This document shows positions 10,825 through 20,587 of a DNA stretch of 64,000 nucleotides, piece by piece. Position 1 is the first letter of the stretch, and the number at the start of each line of letters is the position of its first letter. The notes under the pieces were generated by a model, which was not told the origin of the DNA, made no database searches, and saw only the letters and a list, made by a program, of their open reading frames with translations. Origin of the DNA: Teratosphaeria epicoccoides (Eukaryota > Ascomycota > Dothideomycetes > Mycosphaerellales > Teratosphaeriaceae); NCBI GenBank assembly GCA_021401465.1, contig JADDMT010000021.1, positions 62,001-126,000 of the forward strand. The letters are read 5' to 3'. The position numbers were made by a program, and so were the translations under genes.

Positions 10825-11344
10825 GCGGCCAACATTGCGGATCTTGGTCGGCTATGACGGAGAAATGCTTGAGGAACGAAAAGCCTTCTGACGCCTGGGC
10901 TTTGATCACAGGATGCGTGATGGTACCTGATCTGTAGCGGCGTACAGTACGACGCAATAGGACGACAGCAAGTCTCGTAGTTGTAACAATCACAGCTAGC
11001 ACAGTTTCTTACTGTCTGCTGCCAAATCTGCGCGAACCTGCTGCAGCAAGTGTGCTCGTGATCAACCATGATTGTCACCGGTTGCATTGCCCCAGACTCA
11101 TGCTTCTGAGATCATGTGTCAGAAGAGCGCCAAGGCTGGCTCGTGAATATGCGCATCCAGTATCATGAGAGCAGTTATGATCGAAATCTAAAAGCTAGGG
11201 TCCAGTCGTGGCACTCCCTAGCAAACATGACCAACGCGGCACAGCAAGCAGAGCATACCTCCACATAACGTTTCAATCTGGCTGTGAAAGGCTCTCGATC
11301 TGCCAATTCAGAGACCCCTCGCTTTGAGCACCGCCTCGGACGCA

Positions 11345-11871
11345 ATGGTTACAATAAGCGCCACGCTAACAACAGACCTCATCGCCATCGTCCAGCCGAC
11401 AGCAAGCTCTGCCGCATGTTCCACATCGACTGATCCAGCAGCACTCCTCTGCCTACACCAGAAGTCGACCGTAGCACTCGAGGCCGGGCTGATGGGTGGC
11501 TTTACCGGCATAATTTTGACAAGCATCCTTTGGGCCTTCGGTCTGTGTCTCTACGCACTGTACCGCAAAAAGCGTGCCGAGAGCGCCGAGCGCGATCAGA
11601 CAAAAGAAGGCGGAGAAGTGATGCAGTCGAAGTGGTCGACAAGTGGCAAAGTAGCCGCGTCGGGAGCAGTGTCGGTAGGCAAATGACGCAGAGGAAGAGT
11701 GAGGCGAAGCCGAGGGCGTTCAAATATTCGGAGCATATCAGCGAGCGCGAACTAAATACAGGCCGCGGGTCAGCCAATTCGAGGATCTCGAGCTATCCAG
11801 AGAGGAAGTCAGTGCAAGATGACAATTCAAGCCAAGGCTATCCAGACGATAACTATGCAAGCGATGTCTGA
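11345..11871 (+). CDS. Candidate single-pass membrane protein with cytoplasmic tail
   Basis: The ATG at 11345 opens a frame with a Thr/Ser/Ala-rich N-terminus containing two Cys, then a membrane segment at about residues 46-70 (GLMGGFTGIILTSILWAFGL) followed by YRKKR, a positive-inside stop-transfer signal. The frame ends at TGA 11684. A second frame from about 11690 to TGA 11871 reads as a convincing hydrophilic tail (KPRAFKYSEHISEREL onward). Removing 41 nt (11642-11682, GTAGCC to GCAG) or 74 nt (GTGATG to the same acceptor) joins them in frame; the 74-nt option has a more normal length. The N-terminus lacks a signal peptide, so earlier exons may be missing. Resembles the protein at 8271 in layout. 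Function unknown. Confidence 0.45.
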
Positions 11872-12262
11872 GCGACGTAGGTCGGGAACCCACTAGCGAC
11901 TATTGTTGACATAATAAGCTGACCGCGAGCCGCAGCTAGCTCCTACCGAGAAGCTTGCCATCAGCCGTGGTATGAGCTATACCTCAAACGTCGCTGATCG
12001 CGAGCGCGCAAGACGGCTTCTGGCGCATTGCAATATGTTATCACAGTGAGCAGTGGTCTGCTAGTTCCTTGAAAATTTTATACAAGGCATCTAAAGCACC
12101 AGCTGAGAGACTGTGCAGGAAATAATGCGGATGGTGGTTGTAAGACTTTAGCGAGGCGGGTTCTGTCCCCCCATGGATCTTCAGTGTAGAGTTTTGCCAT
12201 ATTTTGTGTATGTCGTGCGTGACATTCATTTCGCACCTTGCTGCGCATTCTGAGAACCACGA
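11872..12262. other. Spacer downstream of TAF7
   Basis: About 390 bp between the end of the membrane-protein frame and the TAF7 stop (convergent). Only short open frames are present. Confidence 0.4.
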
Positions 12263-13915
12263 CTAGTCTCCATCATCTCCTAGACCAAACGCACTCCGCT
12301 TCATGGCCAGATCCTGCTCCAACTTTGCCGCCTTGTCCAGCTGTCTCTTCCTCAAGATCATGTTGGTGCTCGTATTCGCACTCTGCCTGATGGCCGCAAT
12401 CTCCTTCTCCAAATCCGCTACCTCTTCCAGGTGCTGCTGCTGCTCTGCCGCCCGTGCCTCTGCATCCTCGTCGAACACATTCGCATCATCGTCATCTTCA
12501 TCATCATCGTCGTCCTCATCCTCATCAGAAGAGATCTCTTCATTCTGCGTATCTTGGGCGTCGCCGCCGGGCGTTGCGGCAGGGGTCCCTGCCGCAGAGT
12601 CAGATGCCAGATTGTTCTCAACCGCGGCAAGTGAAGCAGCCCGGTTGGCGAGAGGCATTGGAGAGTCGCTGACAACATCTGAGGGAAGTGGTGCCTCTGA
12701 CAAGGCGTCTGCAGCGAAAGCAGCTTCGAGACCGGCCTCAAGGTCGTCGCCCTCGTCCATCCCTTCGCCATACTCGTCGTAACCTGCTTGAGAATGGCCC
12801 TCTGTCGTATCCATGATGTCGCCTTCCGCATCCATATCCGTGAAATAATTGTCCTGATCTATATCCATGCCACTATTCATCCTATCGTACTCCGCTTGTG
12901 TCATTTCTTGCAAATGAATCTGTGCATTCGGATTGTTCGCCTGAAACTCCTCATCCGCGTCGAGCAGCCTCTGAACCTCGCCCTCCACGTCCTCCAGTTG
13001 CCTGTGAGTTTCCCGTGGCCTGAAGCGTCGCCTGCGGACATAGTGCATGGGTGGTGTTAGACCGTGCGCATACTGAAGAGACTTCTCATCCACATCCTTC
13101 GGCAGAGACGCGTGCGTAGCCTCGTCCTCCGACCTAATCTCCTTGAGCACCAGTAGCATCTGATGTATGTCTGCCACCTTCCACCAGCCCTTCTTGTCCC
13201 AGCTCTTCATTGATTCAATGATGCACGGCAGGTCGACCAGCACGGCAGCGAACTGCTTGCCAGCAACTTTGACCACAGCGCGCCGATGATCTGTGGTAAC
13301 GAATCTGATACTCAAGTCCACTCCACCTTCCTTCTCCTTGAACCCAATTTTCTGGTTGCTGATGGCATCGCGGAGTCTATTGGCCTCGAGACCCGGAAGC
13401 ATGCGTAGTATGAAGCCTTGCTGGATGGCAGGATCCTCTTCAGTCTCGCTGTCTTCGCTGTCGTAACCTACTCCCAGTGGGCGTGGCGGGATCGGCCTCT
13501 TCACATTCTGCGTGGTGATGGCGACCTTCTTGAACCGCTGCGATGGCTTGCGCGCAGCGTTGAGCTTAAGCTTGGGGCCACCTGCTGTCATAGGCGTGTT
13601 ACCTATTGTTGGCAATCTCGTCTGTTGGGCAGTGGGAAGCTTGATCAACAACGAAGGCTTGCGCGCCGTCTGCGCCGCCGGACGTTTCGCCGCCGGTGAG
13701 ATGTCATCGTTCGCCGCTCGCTTCTTCTGCGACGGTATCTTTTTCCTCTGTTGTGTTGCTGGTACCAGATGATCGGTTCCGGGCGTAGACGGTTGCGAAA
13801 GATTCAGCTTGAGCTTTGGACCTACACTGCTCGGTGATGCAGCCGCTGATGTCGGAGGCACGGCGCTCTGCTCGCTGTCCCGCCGCGGCCCACCGATCTT
13901 CAGTTTGAGACTCAT
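12263..13915 (-). CDS. TAF7: TFIID subunit Taf7 (TAFII55 family)
   Basis: Single exon, 550 aa from the ATG at 13915 (MSLKLKIGG). The frame stays open another 60 codons upstream, but the SLKLKI start matches fungal Taf7 proteins and the extension has no Taf7 character. The TAFII55 N-terminal domain lies around residues 160-290: EEDPAIQQGFILRML, then a beta-rich region with FAAVLVDLPCIIES and KGWWKVADIHQMLLV, and LTPPMHYVRRRRFRP just after it. The C-terminal third is strongly acidic with a near-continuous Asp/Glu run, followed by a predicted coiled coil (EEVADLEKEIAAIRQ). Taf7 works in the TFIID complex, where it contacts and restrains Taf1. A histone-fold TAF-like gene lies 2.5 kb away at 16439. 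Confidence 0.93.
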   Translation of the reverse strand: MSLKLKIGGPRRDSEQSAVPPTSAAASPSSVGPKLKLNLSQPSTPGTDHLVPATQQRKKIPSQKKRAANDDISPAAKRPAAQTARKPSLLIKLPTAQQTRLPTIGNTPMTAGGPKLKLNAARKPSQRFKKVAITTQNVKRPIPPRPLGVGYDSEDSETEEDPAIQQGFILRMLPGLEANRLRDAISNQKIGFKEKEGGVDLSIRFVTTDHRRAVVKVAGKQFAAVLVDLPCIIESMKSWDKKGWWKVADIHQMLLVLKEIRSEDEATHASLPKDVDEKSLQYAHGLTPPMHYVRRRRFRPRETHRQLEDVEGEVQRLLDADEEFQANNPNAQIHLQEMTQAEYDRMNSGMDIDQDNYFTDMDAEGDIMDTTEGHSQAGYDEYGEGMDEGDDLEAGLEAAFAADALSEAPLPSDVVSDSPMPLANRAASLAAVENNLASDSAAGTPAATPGGDAQDTQNEEISSDEDEDDDDDEDDDDANVFDEDAEARAAEQQQHLEEVADLEKEIAAIRQSANTSTNMILRKRQLDKAAKLEQDLAMKRSAFGLGDDGD

Positions 13916-14183
13916 CACGGTGACGATGTAGCAATGTCGGTCGGTAAAGTCAGGTTGTTGCGCCGCCCCCTTCTGGCGATGTTTCACTCGCAGAACGGTT
14001 CGGAAGACAAGGCGCAGGCGTTGGAGGCTGACGCGCAGAAGCTCCCAAAGATGGAGCTTAAAAATGGAAGGCAAATCCTCGCCAACCCAGTCCAAGGTCG
14101 TGGCGGACCACTAGCGCGTTGGCCTCGCATACGAAGCGCATCCTGCTGACCGCCAGCTGCTCGCCTTCCCTCACACAAAGAGT

Positions 14184-14462
14184 TCAGCTCTGGCCTGCGA
14201 AAGAGCGGCGGACGGCATTGATGAACGTTGTGTCTCGCACAAAGCCCTTGTGTCGGCCCCGCCTCACCATGATGACCCGCGGGCCATATGCATGTCGGAG
14301 AGTATCCATCGCGTTTCTGTGGAGGCTAGCTGAGGCTCGGACATGGTCTAACGACTTCCATGGCTGCATCATGAGGTGACCTTCCACATTCCGAGGGCGC
14401 GTGCTCGATGACTGACCGAGAGTTCTATGCGAAGTGAAGGTGAGCAACAACGCACAGTTCAT
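14184..14462 (-). CDS. Hypothetical ORF, low confidence
   Basis: 92-codon ATG-initiated frame on the minus strand upstream of TAF7. The C-terminal 40 residues are basic (VRRGRHKGFV) and end RRSFAGQS. I recognise no domain. It could be a short real gene, an exon, or chance. It is the only frame in 13.92-14.9 kb with coding-like composition. Confidence 0.25.
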   Translation of the reverse strand: MNCALLLTFTSHRTLGQSSSTRPRNVEGHLMMQPWKSLDHVRASASLHRNAMDTLRHAYGPRVIMVRRGRHKGFVRDTTFINAVRRSFAGQS

Positions 14463-14909
14463 CGTGAATCTGGATTTCTGCTTTGCTGTTCGATGCTGCA
14501 GGGCTGTCTTGTCTGTCTATATTGCCCTCGTCTTGCTGGACTTCTGATCCTCTTGCTTGCACGGTGTTTCAAACTTCAGAGCCCTGAGCTGAATCAAACC
14601 TGCCGTTACTACCGCAATTGTCAGGACGCCTTAAGGCTACCACGGTGCCCACACTACTGTAAAGCTTCAGGTTTAGCAGACCTATCCAAGCTATCCGGCA
14701 TTATCCTCTGATAAGTCCGCACCACCATGACATGCTCAGCTCATTGTTGGTACCATCCTATAAAGCAACATTTCAACAACCATAACACACTGCAGGCCGT
14801 AGATGTCTGTTCGATCTGTCAACAGCAGCAACAACAAGCACAGCTGCCGTCCAAAAGATACAATCGACCTCTGGCCTGCAAGCCGAAGTTCAGCAGCAGC
14901 AGCAACAGA

Positions 14910-16066
14910 ATGGGTTACGACACGATGTCGTCTTGGGATAGAACATTCTTTGCAGTCAACGGTGGATCTTCCAACTCGTAAGTCATGCGGCTCTCTGCCT
15001 CCTTGGTGCTGATGTCTAACATGGCAATAGAAACCTGACTCACGCGACAACAAGCACAGTCGGAAACTGGACAAATGCTTCGCTCGATCCACAAGAACAC
15101 GATTACGAATCGCAGACCGGGATGTCGCCCGTGCCACCAAGATCAGTCCAAATACCCGCTGCTGTTCCTTCATTTTATAATGCTACTTCATCATGGTCCC
15201 CTCCACCATCTCCTCGACGAATAACGAGGAGCGGAACCCTGTGCTCATCTCCGCCCAGGTCAACACCTTCATCACCCAGAGCAGACTCCGTCAGAGCTCC
15301 AGACTCACCGGTCTTGTCCATGTCGGCCAGGGAAAAGAGGAAATTGGGCGAGAAGCTGTATTCGGCCTCATGCGCTCGCGACCTAGACCATATCAGACTA
15401 CTGATCCACATCGGTGCCCCGATCGACTCTTGTACGATGGTGGAAGGCCTGTACGAAGCGTTCAAACCAGCCAAGTCCGGGCACCTTACACCACTTGCAG
15501 GCGCAGCAGGACACGGTCAGCTCGACGCTGCAGAGCTGCTACTCATGCATGGTGCGAGTCTGAATCCAAGCACTAGCCAATCTTCTAGTTCGCCGTTACA
15601 TCAAGCCATCCGTGCTGATGACCTGGAAATTGCAAGATTCCTTCTCGAGGTAGGGGCGGACGTTAACGGATTGAACTTCTACAAGACCTCGCCGCTCATG
15701 GCTGCAGTCAAGTATGCGTCCGTGGAGATGATTAAGCTGATCCTTCGGTACCTACCCGATCTATCTCAGATGTCCTTCATTGGTGCCGCAGCGATACACT
15801 GGGCAGTGTGGCCTGATAGGCCGGAAATACTAGAACTTCTACTCAGGGCGGGCGCAGACAAAAACCATGCCATGTCCAATGGGTGCACGCCACTGCACTG
15901 CGCGGCGAGTTCTGGACATCTTGCGACGACTGCAATGTTGCTGAGATTCGGAGCAGACATAAACAAGAGGAACGATGAATGTCAAACTCCATTGCATGTG
16001 GCTGAGGAAGCCGGACATCATGATATCATGAGATTGTTACAGGAAGCAGTCGTGCTGAACGTATGA
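14910..16066 (+). CDS. Ankyrin-repeat protein
   Basis: Two exons, 14910-14977 and 15031-16066, joined across a 53-nt intron (GTAAGT donor, GCTGATG branch region, ATAG acceptor), giving 367 aa. The ATG at 14910 begins MGYDTMSSWDRTFF; an in-frame ATG at 14727 would add a Gln-rich stretch and is a less likely start. Residues 1-130 are Ser/Pro-rich and disordered. From about residue 160 there are six ankyrin repeats, each with the TPL-A--GH pattern or a variant: HLTPLAGAAGHGQLDAAELL, SPLHQAIRADDLEIARFLL, SPLMAAVKYASVEMIKLIL, AAIHWAVWPDRPEILELLL, TPLHCAASSGHLATTAMLL and TPLHVAEEAGHHDIMRLL. No catalytic domain or membrane segment is seen. Such proteins are protein-protein scaffolds; the partner cannot be told from sequence. 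Confidence 0.88.
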
Positions 16067-16438
16067 GCACGCTCTCAAGAATAGACTGCCCGTCTAGCGT
16101 GGCGCTATGGTTGAACGATATTGTACTATACGGATCGGGATGACGAGAAGTTATGATACCTGGGGACTGTACCATACTAAAATACGACCTCTGATGATCA
16201 AGGCCCTGCTTCATTATCTCGCTTGCGCTTCTCCGGGTACTTAGTCACCGCTGCCCAGCACGAGCCAAAGCTTGGCAAAGTGGATTCCGGCATGTGAAAG
16301 TCGCGAACCTCCAGAAAGCGCGATGTGTCGCACAGTTCATCAGAATTGTTGAGACAGCTTGCGTCGACTCCTGTTCAATACACTAAAGATGTTACACCGA
16401 TAGTAGCGACTTCGACAACGTACGCGCGAGCTTGCACG

Positions 16439-17284
16439 ATGTCGCAGACCAGCGATCTCCATCGCGCGCTCCTCCGGCCAGCGATCATTCACATCCTCCG
16501 CGCCGCCGGCTATCATTCGACCAAACCTTCAGTATTGGAAACACTGGCAAACATCGCGGAGCGCTACCTGATGCTATTGGCTTCCACTACGGCCGCGCAC
16601 GCAAATCTCTCACACAATGATTCCATCCCAGGCATTTCAGATATCCGAATGGCGCTCACAGAATGCGGTGTCTTCCTCCCCGCAGACGGTGGCGCAGAAG
16701 AAGAATGGAGGGAGATCATGCGCGTACCTGTCTCTCAGGTTGCTCCCAAGGTTGAAGATGAAGCGACAAGACTACGGATACAAGTCGCGGAGAAGAGGAA
16801 ACGTGATGAGAGGGATACGGAGGATATACGGCGGTTCAAAAAATGGGTGGACGGCAGTGAGAATCGGGAGATAAGGAGGGTGGCAGGCATGATTCCTGAT
16901 GTCTCTGCTACGGGTGCGATGCCTGCTGTGGGTGTAGGAGGGGGATTGGTGCAAGCGGAGGACTTTTTGACGGTATTGAAGAAAAGGTATGGGAAGGGCG
17001 TTCTGAATGACGGGAGGCTGGCTGGGACTGTGCTAGGTGGGATGGGGGAAAGGGGGGAGGTTGTGCTGGAAGGTGGGCCGGTGCAGAGGATTCAAGATTG
17101 GAGGCCGAGGCAGGAGGGTGCTGTGGTTCACGGGAAGGCACAGGATGGCGAAGCTGTCAGCACTGGGGTGGAGATTAATAGAGAAGACTCCAGTGGGCTT
17201 TCGAATACGGTAACGCAGCCAGGAGATGCCGCGATGGTTGATGCACATGCCGCCAAGAGTGAGACTATCGGGGCGGTTGGTTGA
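16439..17284 (+). CDS. Histone-fold TFIID subunit, TAF3/TAF8-like (bromodomain-associated fold)
   Basis: 281-aa ORF from the ATG at 16439 (MSQTSDLHRALLRPAII). The frame is open further upstream, but this ATG places the fold at the N-terminus as in the family. Residues 5-80 match the Bromo_TP/BTP histone fold: LHRALLRPAIIHILRAAGYH, then an alpha-2 helix ETLANIAERYLMLLAS and an alpha-3 region ISDIRMALTECGVFLP. A charged helix rich in Lys/Arg/Glu follows (about 130-170) and a Gly-rich tail. In fungi this domain order without further motifs is found in Taf3 (pairs with Taf10) and Taf8-type subunits; there is no PHD finger here. The assignment to TFIID is by family; which subunit is an inference. 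Confidence 0.75.
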   Translation: MSQTSDLHRALLRPAIIHILRAAGYHSTKPSVLETLANIAERYLMLLASTTAAHANLSHNDSIPGISDIRMALTECGVFLPADGGAEEEWREIMRVPVSQVAPKVEDEATRLRIQVAEKRKRDERDTEDIRRFKKWVDGSENREIRRVAGMIPDVSATGAMPAVGVGGGLVQAEDFLTVLKKRYGKGVLNDGRLAGTVLGGMGERGEVVLEGGPVQRIQDWRPRQEGAVVHGKAQDGEAVSTGVEINREDSSGLSNTVTQPGDAAMVDAHAAKSETIGAVG

Positions 17285-17383
17285 AGCCGGTACATCCTCT
17301 CGGGCTCTCAGCGGAGGCGCGCGTGGAGTCCATCAGGAAGTTCACATGGTATCTGCCCGTGTCGAGTACTTGCTTTATATCTC

Positions 17384-17735
17384 ATGGAGCGTATCGGGCG
17401 CACGGCCCTCGTTGACGGGAATTTCGACAATCAATCGATCAGCATTGAGACCAATGACTCCTATCCCCTCCTCTTTAAGCTGTGGATCGACGACGCCAGC
17501 AAGCACACGCATCATATCACTCTGATTGTGTATCGAGCCGTCGGCAGTCAGCTCGAAGAACTCGTTAGCGAACTACCGCAGACCACTGCCCTTGAAGCGC
17601 TTGCCCTGTCGGTGTCAGAACAGTCGCCTCAAAATAAAGTAATATCGACTGTGAGCATGACACGTCAAAGCCTGATGTCGCCATCACTTTCACCGCTCTG
17701 ACTGTCAGCTCGATAGACAGATCAAGACCGACTGA
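17384..17735 (+). CDS. Small conserved-looking protein of 93 aa, two exons
   Basis: Exons 17384-17638 and 17709-17735, separated by a 70-nt intron with a GTAATA donor and CTCTGACTGTCAG (branch and acceptor together). The product begins MERIGRTALVDGNFDNQSI, is mixed alpha/beta in character without signal or membrane segment, and ends DRQIKTD. Without splicing the frame would run on 21 codons of poor composition, so the intron is preferred. Not recognised. It lies 99 bp after the histone-fold TAF gene on the same strand. Confidence 0.55.
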
Positions 17736-17996
17736 TGGCGGGCATCGAGAGGAAAGGAGGCAATCATTGTGAATGCCTGCATCAGTCTCGGATGCTGAGG
17801 AGCCCTGTGTCGGAAGCCAACTCGGACCTCTTCTCCTGCATAACTAGAGACAACAATTTCGGCGTAGCGATGATTCCGCTTAGGCATCGTATTCGTGAAC
17901 GAGTAGCCAAAACAATGTGCCGCAAGTAGTTGGCTCGGAAGGACGATCGGGACTGCGACAGAGCTCCTGCGAAGGAACAAAGTCAGTACGTGCCGG

Positions 17997-18128
17997 ATGT
18001 CGCCAGCATTTCCACATGAAGCGGAAGTGCTGCTCTGGACTAGAGATTCGTCGCCAATGGCCAATGAGGCCAAGGCTGCATTACTGGCAAAAATTGTGCT
18101 GGATCCGAACGACGCTAGAGTCGTGTAG
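17997..18128 (+). CDS. Short ORF or terminal exon, unknown
   Basis: 43-codon ATG frame beginning MSPAFPHEAEVLLWTRD and ending in TAG. Its composition is strongly coding-like (helical, with AKAALLAKIVLDPND). It may be the last exon of a gene whose upstream exons I could not join. A 145-codon frame on the opposite strand covers the same stretch but reads less like a protein. Confidence 0.3.
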   Translation: MSPAFPHEAEVLLWTRDSSPMANEAKAALLAKIVLDPNDARVV

Positions 18129-18591
18129 CGAGCCGAAGACATCGTCTAACATATGATTGCGACACGGGATGTTCGACGTTTGTCACGCTCCTTTCCCACA
18201 ACTTTTTGCATGGACCTCAACATATCTTGGTCAAATTCTCCCTCAGCTTTCCCTTCCTTCTTTCAACAACGTCCACCCTCAAAATCCTTGGCCGCCCCGT
18301 ATCGACCCTCAGGGGCGCCCGGCAGATTGCCGCTAGCTCGGCGCAGAAGCCTCAGGCATGTAAGTCGCTAGTATCGCGCATCATGCTGGGAACTCACTTG
18401 ACTTTCTGTACCAAGCGACACGGCATGAGCGTGAAGCGCGCTAGGTCCGACGCATTCGCATAAGGTCGGGAAAACGGTTCTACGCGGACCATGGCGCGAG
18501 GCTGGTTGGACGTTTCACAATAGTATGCGGTTCGTTCCTCTGCCGATCTTTGCTCCAGAGGCTCACCTTTGAAAAGCTGTCTTGATCCTTG

Positions 18592-19025
18592 TTAGTTGGT
18601 TGGCGGAGAGTCGGTCCGAGGCTGCTGGCGACCGAAATTTCTGATATGGGAAGTGGCTACCAATTGAGGGTCCCCCATCAGTCCTTTGGCTTTGTCCATA
18701 GCCTGGAGGAGCGCTGCATTATTACTATACCGCTGGATCCAGTGTCGAAAGTTTGCACGAACATCATGAATTTGAGTTGATCCGTCGGTCAATGACCATG
18801 ATCTCATCATCAGTGCATGACTGTTGTTCCGTGGGTTGGAAGTAGTGGATCCATTCGAAGAAGCGATCATGTCTGCCACGCGCACGACGGCAAAATGGAC
18901 GCGGTCGTTGATGAAGCAGAGATACAGGTGGACAGGGTAAGCAACTCGCAGATGGAGTTTTCATCAATTTGTGCAGCTCGTACCAGCTTCTGGGCATCAG
19001 GAACGCTTTTGTGTAGCGTCCCCAT
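18592..19025 (-). CDS. Hypothetical two-exon protein, 126 aa
   Basis: Found by joining two short frames: exon 1 is 18926-19025 and exon 2 is 18592-18872, separated by a 53-nt intron (GTATCT donor, GGCAG acceptor). Exon 1 starts MGTLHKSVPDAQKLVRAAQI at an ATG with an in-frame stop just upstream. The joined frame stays open to TAA at 18592. The second half is hydrophilic and helical (VRANFRHWIQRYSNNAALLQ). I recognise no domain, signal or membrane segment. Both exons have good codon character and the intron length is typical for this window, which is the main support. Confidence 0.5.
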
Positions 19026-19039
19026 CAATCAATCGACCG

Positions 19040-19215
19040 CTCCGTCGGTTGATATGGCTGACTGCTGTCTGCTAGGGTTGACTACTTACTGACACACTGA
19101 CCACTTGTTGACACGGGCAACTTGACTGATGGTGCTGTTGACTATCTGCAATGTTTAATTTCCAAAATATGCGTTGTTTGATCTTATCAAACGTACGCCT
19201 GGTTGTTTGACTGAC
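19040..19215. repeat. Degenerate TTGAC/CTGAC-rich tract
   Basis: The pentamers TTGAC or CTGAC recur about eight times between 19040 and 19215 with spacings near 10-20 bp (for example GGCTGACTGC, GGTTGACTAC, TACTGACACA, CACTGACCAC, TGTTGACACG, ACTTGACTGA, TGTTGACTAT). No exact long unit is seen, so it is either a decayed tandem repeat or a cluster of binding sites. Confidence 0.4.
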
Positions 19216-19349
19216 GGATCACTAAGCGCTTGATGTATGGAAAACAATTCTAGAACAAAGGGCGTCAACCGGCGTTCTCATTACCATGTCATTCTGCAAG
19301 ACGCCACAAACCTCTGACCGTTTGGCCTCCAGAGGCTTCCGTTCGCTCG

Positions 19350-19652
19350 ATGGACTTCCTTCTGGAAGCCTTCAAACAGCGGGGTCCACTGGTCTTGACT
19401 GATATAGCTGCTTCTTCTCGGATACGACATCCCGTCATGGCAAAGGCTAACCTGGGTTGTCATTTGCCAAGATCAGGCGTCTGCGATGACCGGTGCGCCT
19501 TCTCCGACAGGCAACTTGGCCGAATGAGCTTTGGTGAGCAGTATTTTGGCAAACGAGCAAGGCCAGACACCGGTATGGCGAAAGCGATAATGTATGAATT
19601 GTTTGCATCAGCAAGCCTTTGTCCTGATGCAGCGATGGGTCTGATCGCGTGA
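19350..19652 (+). CDS. Hypothetical ORF, low confidence
   Basis: 100-codon ATG frame beginning MDFLLEAFKQRGPLVL. It has no domain, signal peptide or membrane segment. It may be a short gene or a chance frame; the opposite strand is open for 60 codons over part of it. Confidence 0.25.
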   Translation: MDFLLEAFKQRGPLVLTDIAASSRIRHPVMAKANLGCHLPRSGVCDDRCAFSDRQLGRMSFGEQYFGKRARPDTGMAKAIMYELFASASLCPDAAMGLIA

Positions 19653-19669
19653 TGCTTGCATGGTAGGGA

Positions 19670-19936
19670 CTATGCTGTTATGCGTGTGGGTCGGTGTGAC
19701 TCCCTATTCCTTGTACTTCTGTTGGCGCAGATGATCGCGGTATCCCAGCGCAAATGTCGGGCTCGAGCTTTCAATAATAGTAGGCTGTCAACGCCATGGT
19801 CAATAACGTGCGCTTTGTACTTGTCAATAGTACAGAGTTCAACATTGAATCGTAGTGCCATTGGCCGTTTCGAGATATCTGAGTGGCTTTCATTGGTCAC
19901 AATCTCCAGACAAACGCTAGCCCCATGTAGAGACGT
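19670..19936 (-). CDS. Coding-like fragment without start, possible exon or gene remnant
   Basis: Open frame with clear coding composition (SVCLEIVTNESHSDISKRP and onward, with a leucine-rich helix SLLLLKARARHLRW), ending at TAG 19670. There is a stop just upstream and no early ATG, so it must be an exon or a truncated gene. A 182-codon frame on the same strand in another phase overlaps its 5' end. Family unknown. Confidence 0.3.
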   Translation of the reverse strand, partial: TSLHGASVCLEIVTNESHSDISKRPMALRFNVELCTIDKYKAHVIDHGVDSLLLLKARARHLRWDTAIICANRSTRNRESHRPTRITA

Positions 19937-20587
19937 TGACGCTTATGCGAGTCAATGCTTGTACCCATGCTCACGTCAAGACGCGCCTGCTGTGCCGCCC
20001 GTGCTACGCGATGCAAACACGCATCGCTCATCACGGATATACTCCAGGGGGGCCTTCTTGGCCGAGGGGCACAATATTGCCACAAGCAGACCGAGATGTT
20101 GGCGCTGACAGCGCTGACGGCTTGCTTGCGCGGACAACTCGTGACTGCAGGCTGACACGAAACATCATGCTCGAGTCGCATGCATCGATGACTGCTCGCC
20201 AGGTTGCATTCCAGCTGGCACATGTAAGACCAGGAGATGCCGCGACGACGAGGATCGTGCCTTTGAAGCTTATAGGTGGCATAAACGCTGAGGGCACACG
20301 GATATAGCGAAGCTCTCGTTGGCTCGTAAGTTAAGAAACCTTGCCAGAGTGCATCCACGACCGTATCCCCACCTGTGCGCGAGTTTAATGACCCGGTGTG
20401 TTGTCGCTCAGCGCCAACTTCTTTTAAGCAAACGAGACACCACATGGTCTGCTGTCGCGGCCCACTAATTCAGCGTTACACAACGACAAACAACTGCATT
20501 CCGGACATCTTGCTGACCAAGGAAGGGACTCAGCTGCAGCTACGACATGCCAGCAGCCGACCAATCGCGACTCCACAGCATCCTACT
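19937..20587. other. Region without a supported gene
   Basis: Both strands carry long open frames (182 codons minus, 123 codons plus) that overlap in antiphase. Neither shows a recognisable domain. I call none of them. Confidence 0.3.

Noticed and set aside
13916..14095. 60-codon N-terminal extension of the TAF7 frame
   Set aside because: The MSLKLKI start fits the family, and the extension has no Taf7 character.
19897..20445. 182-codon minus-strand frame
   Set aside because: Cys/Arg-rich without a domain, overlapped by a 123-codon plus-strand frame. I saw no splice or family support.
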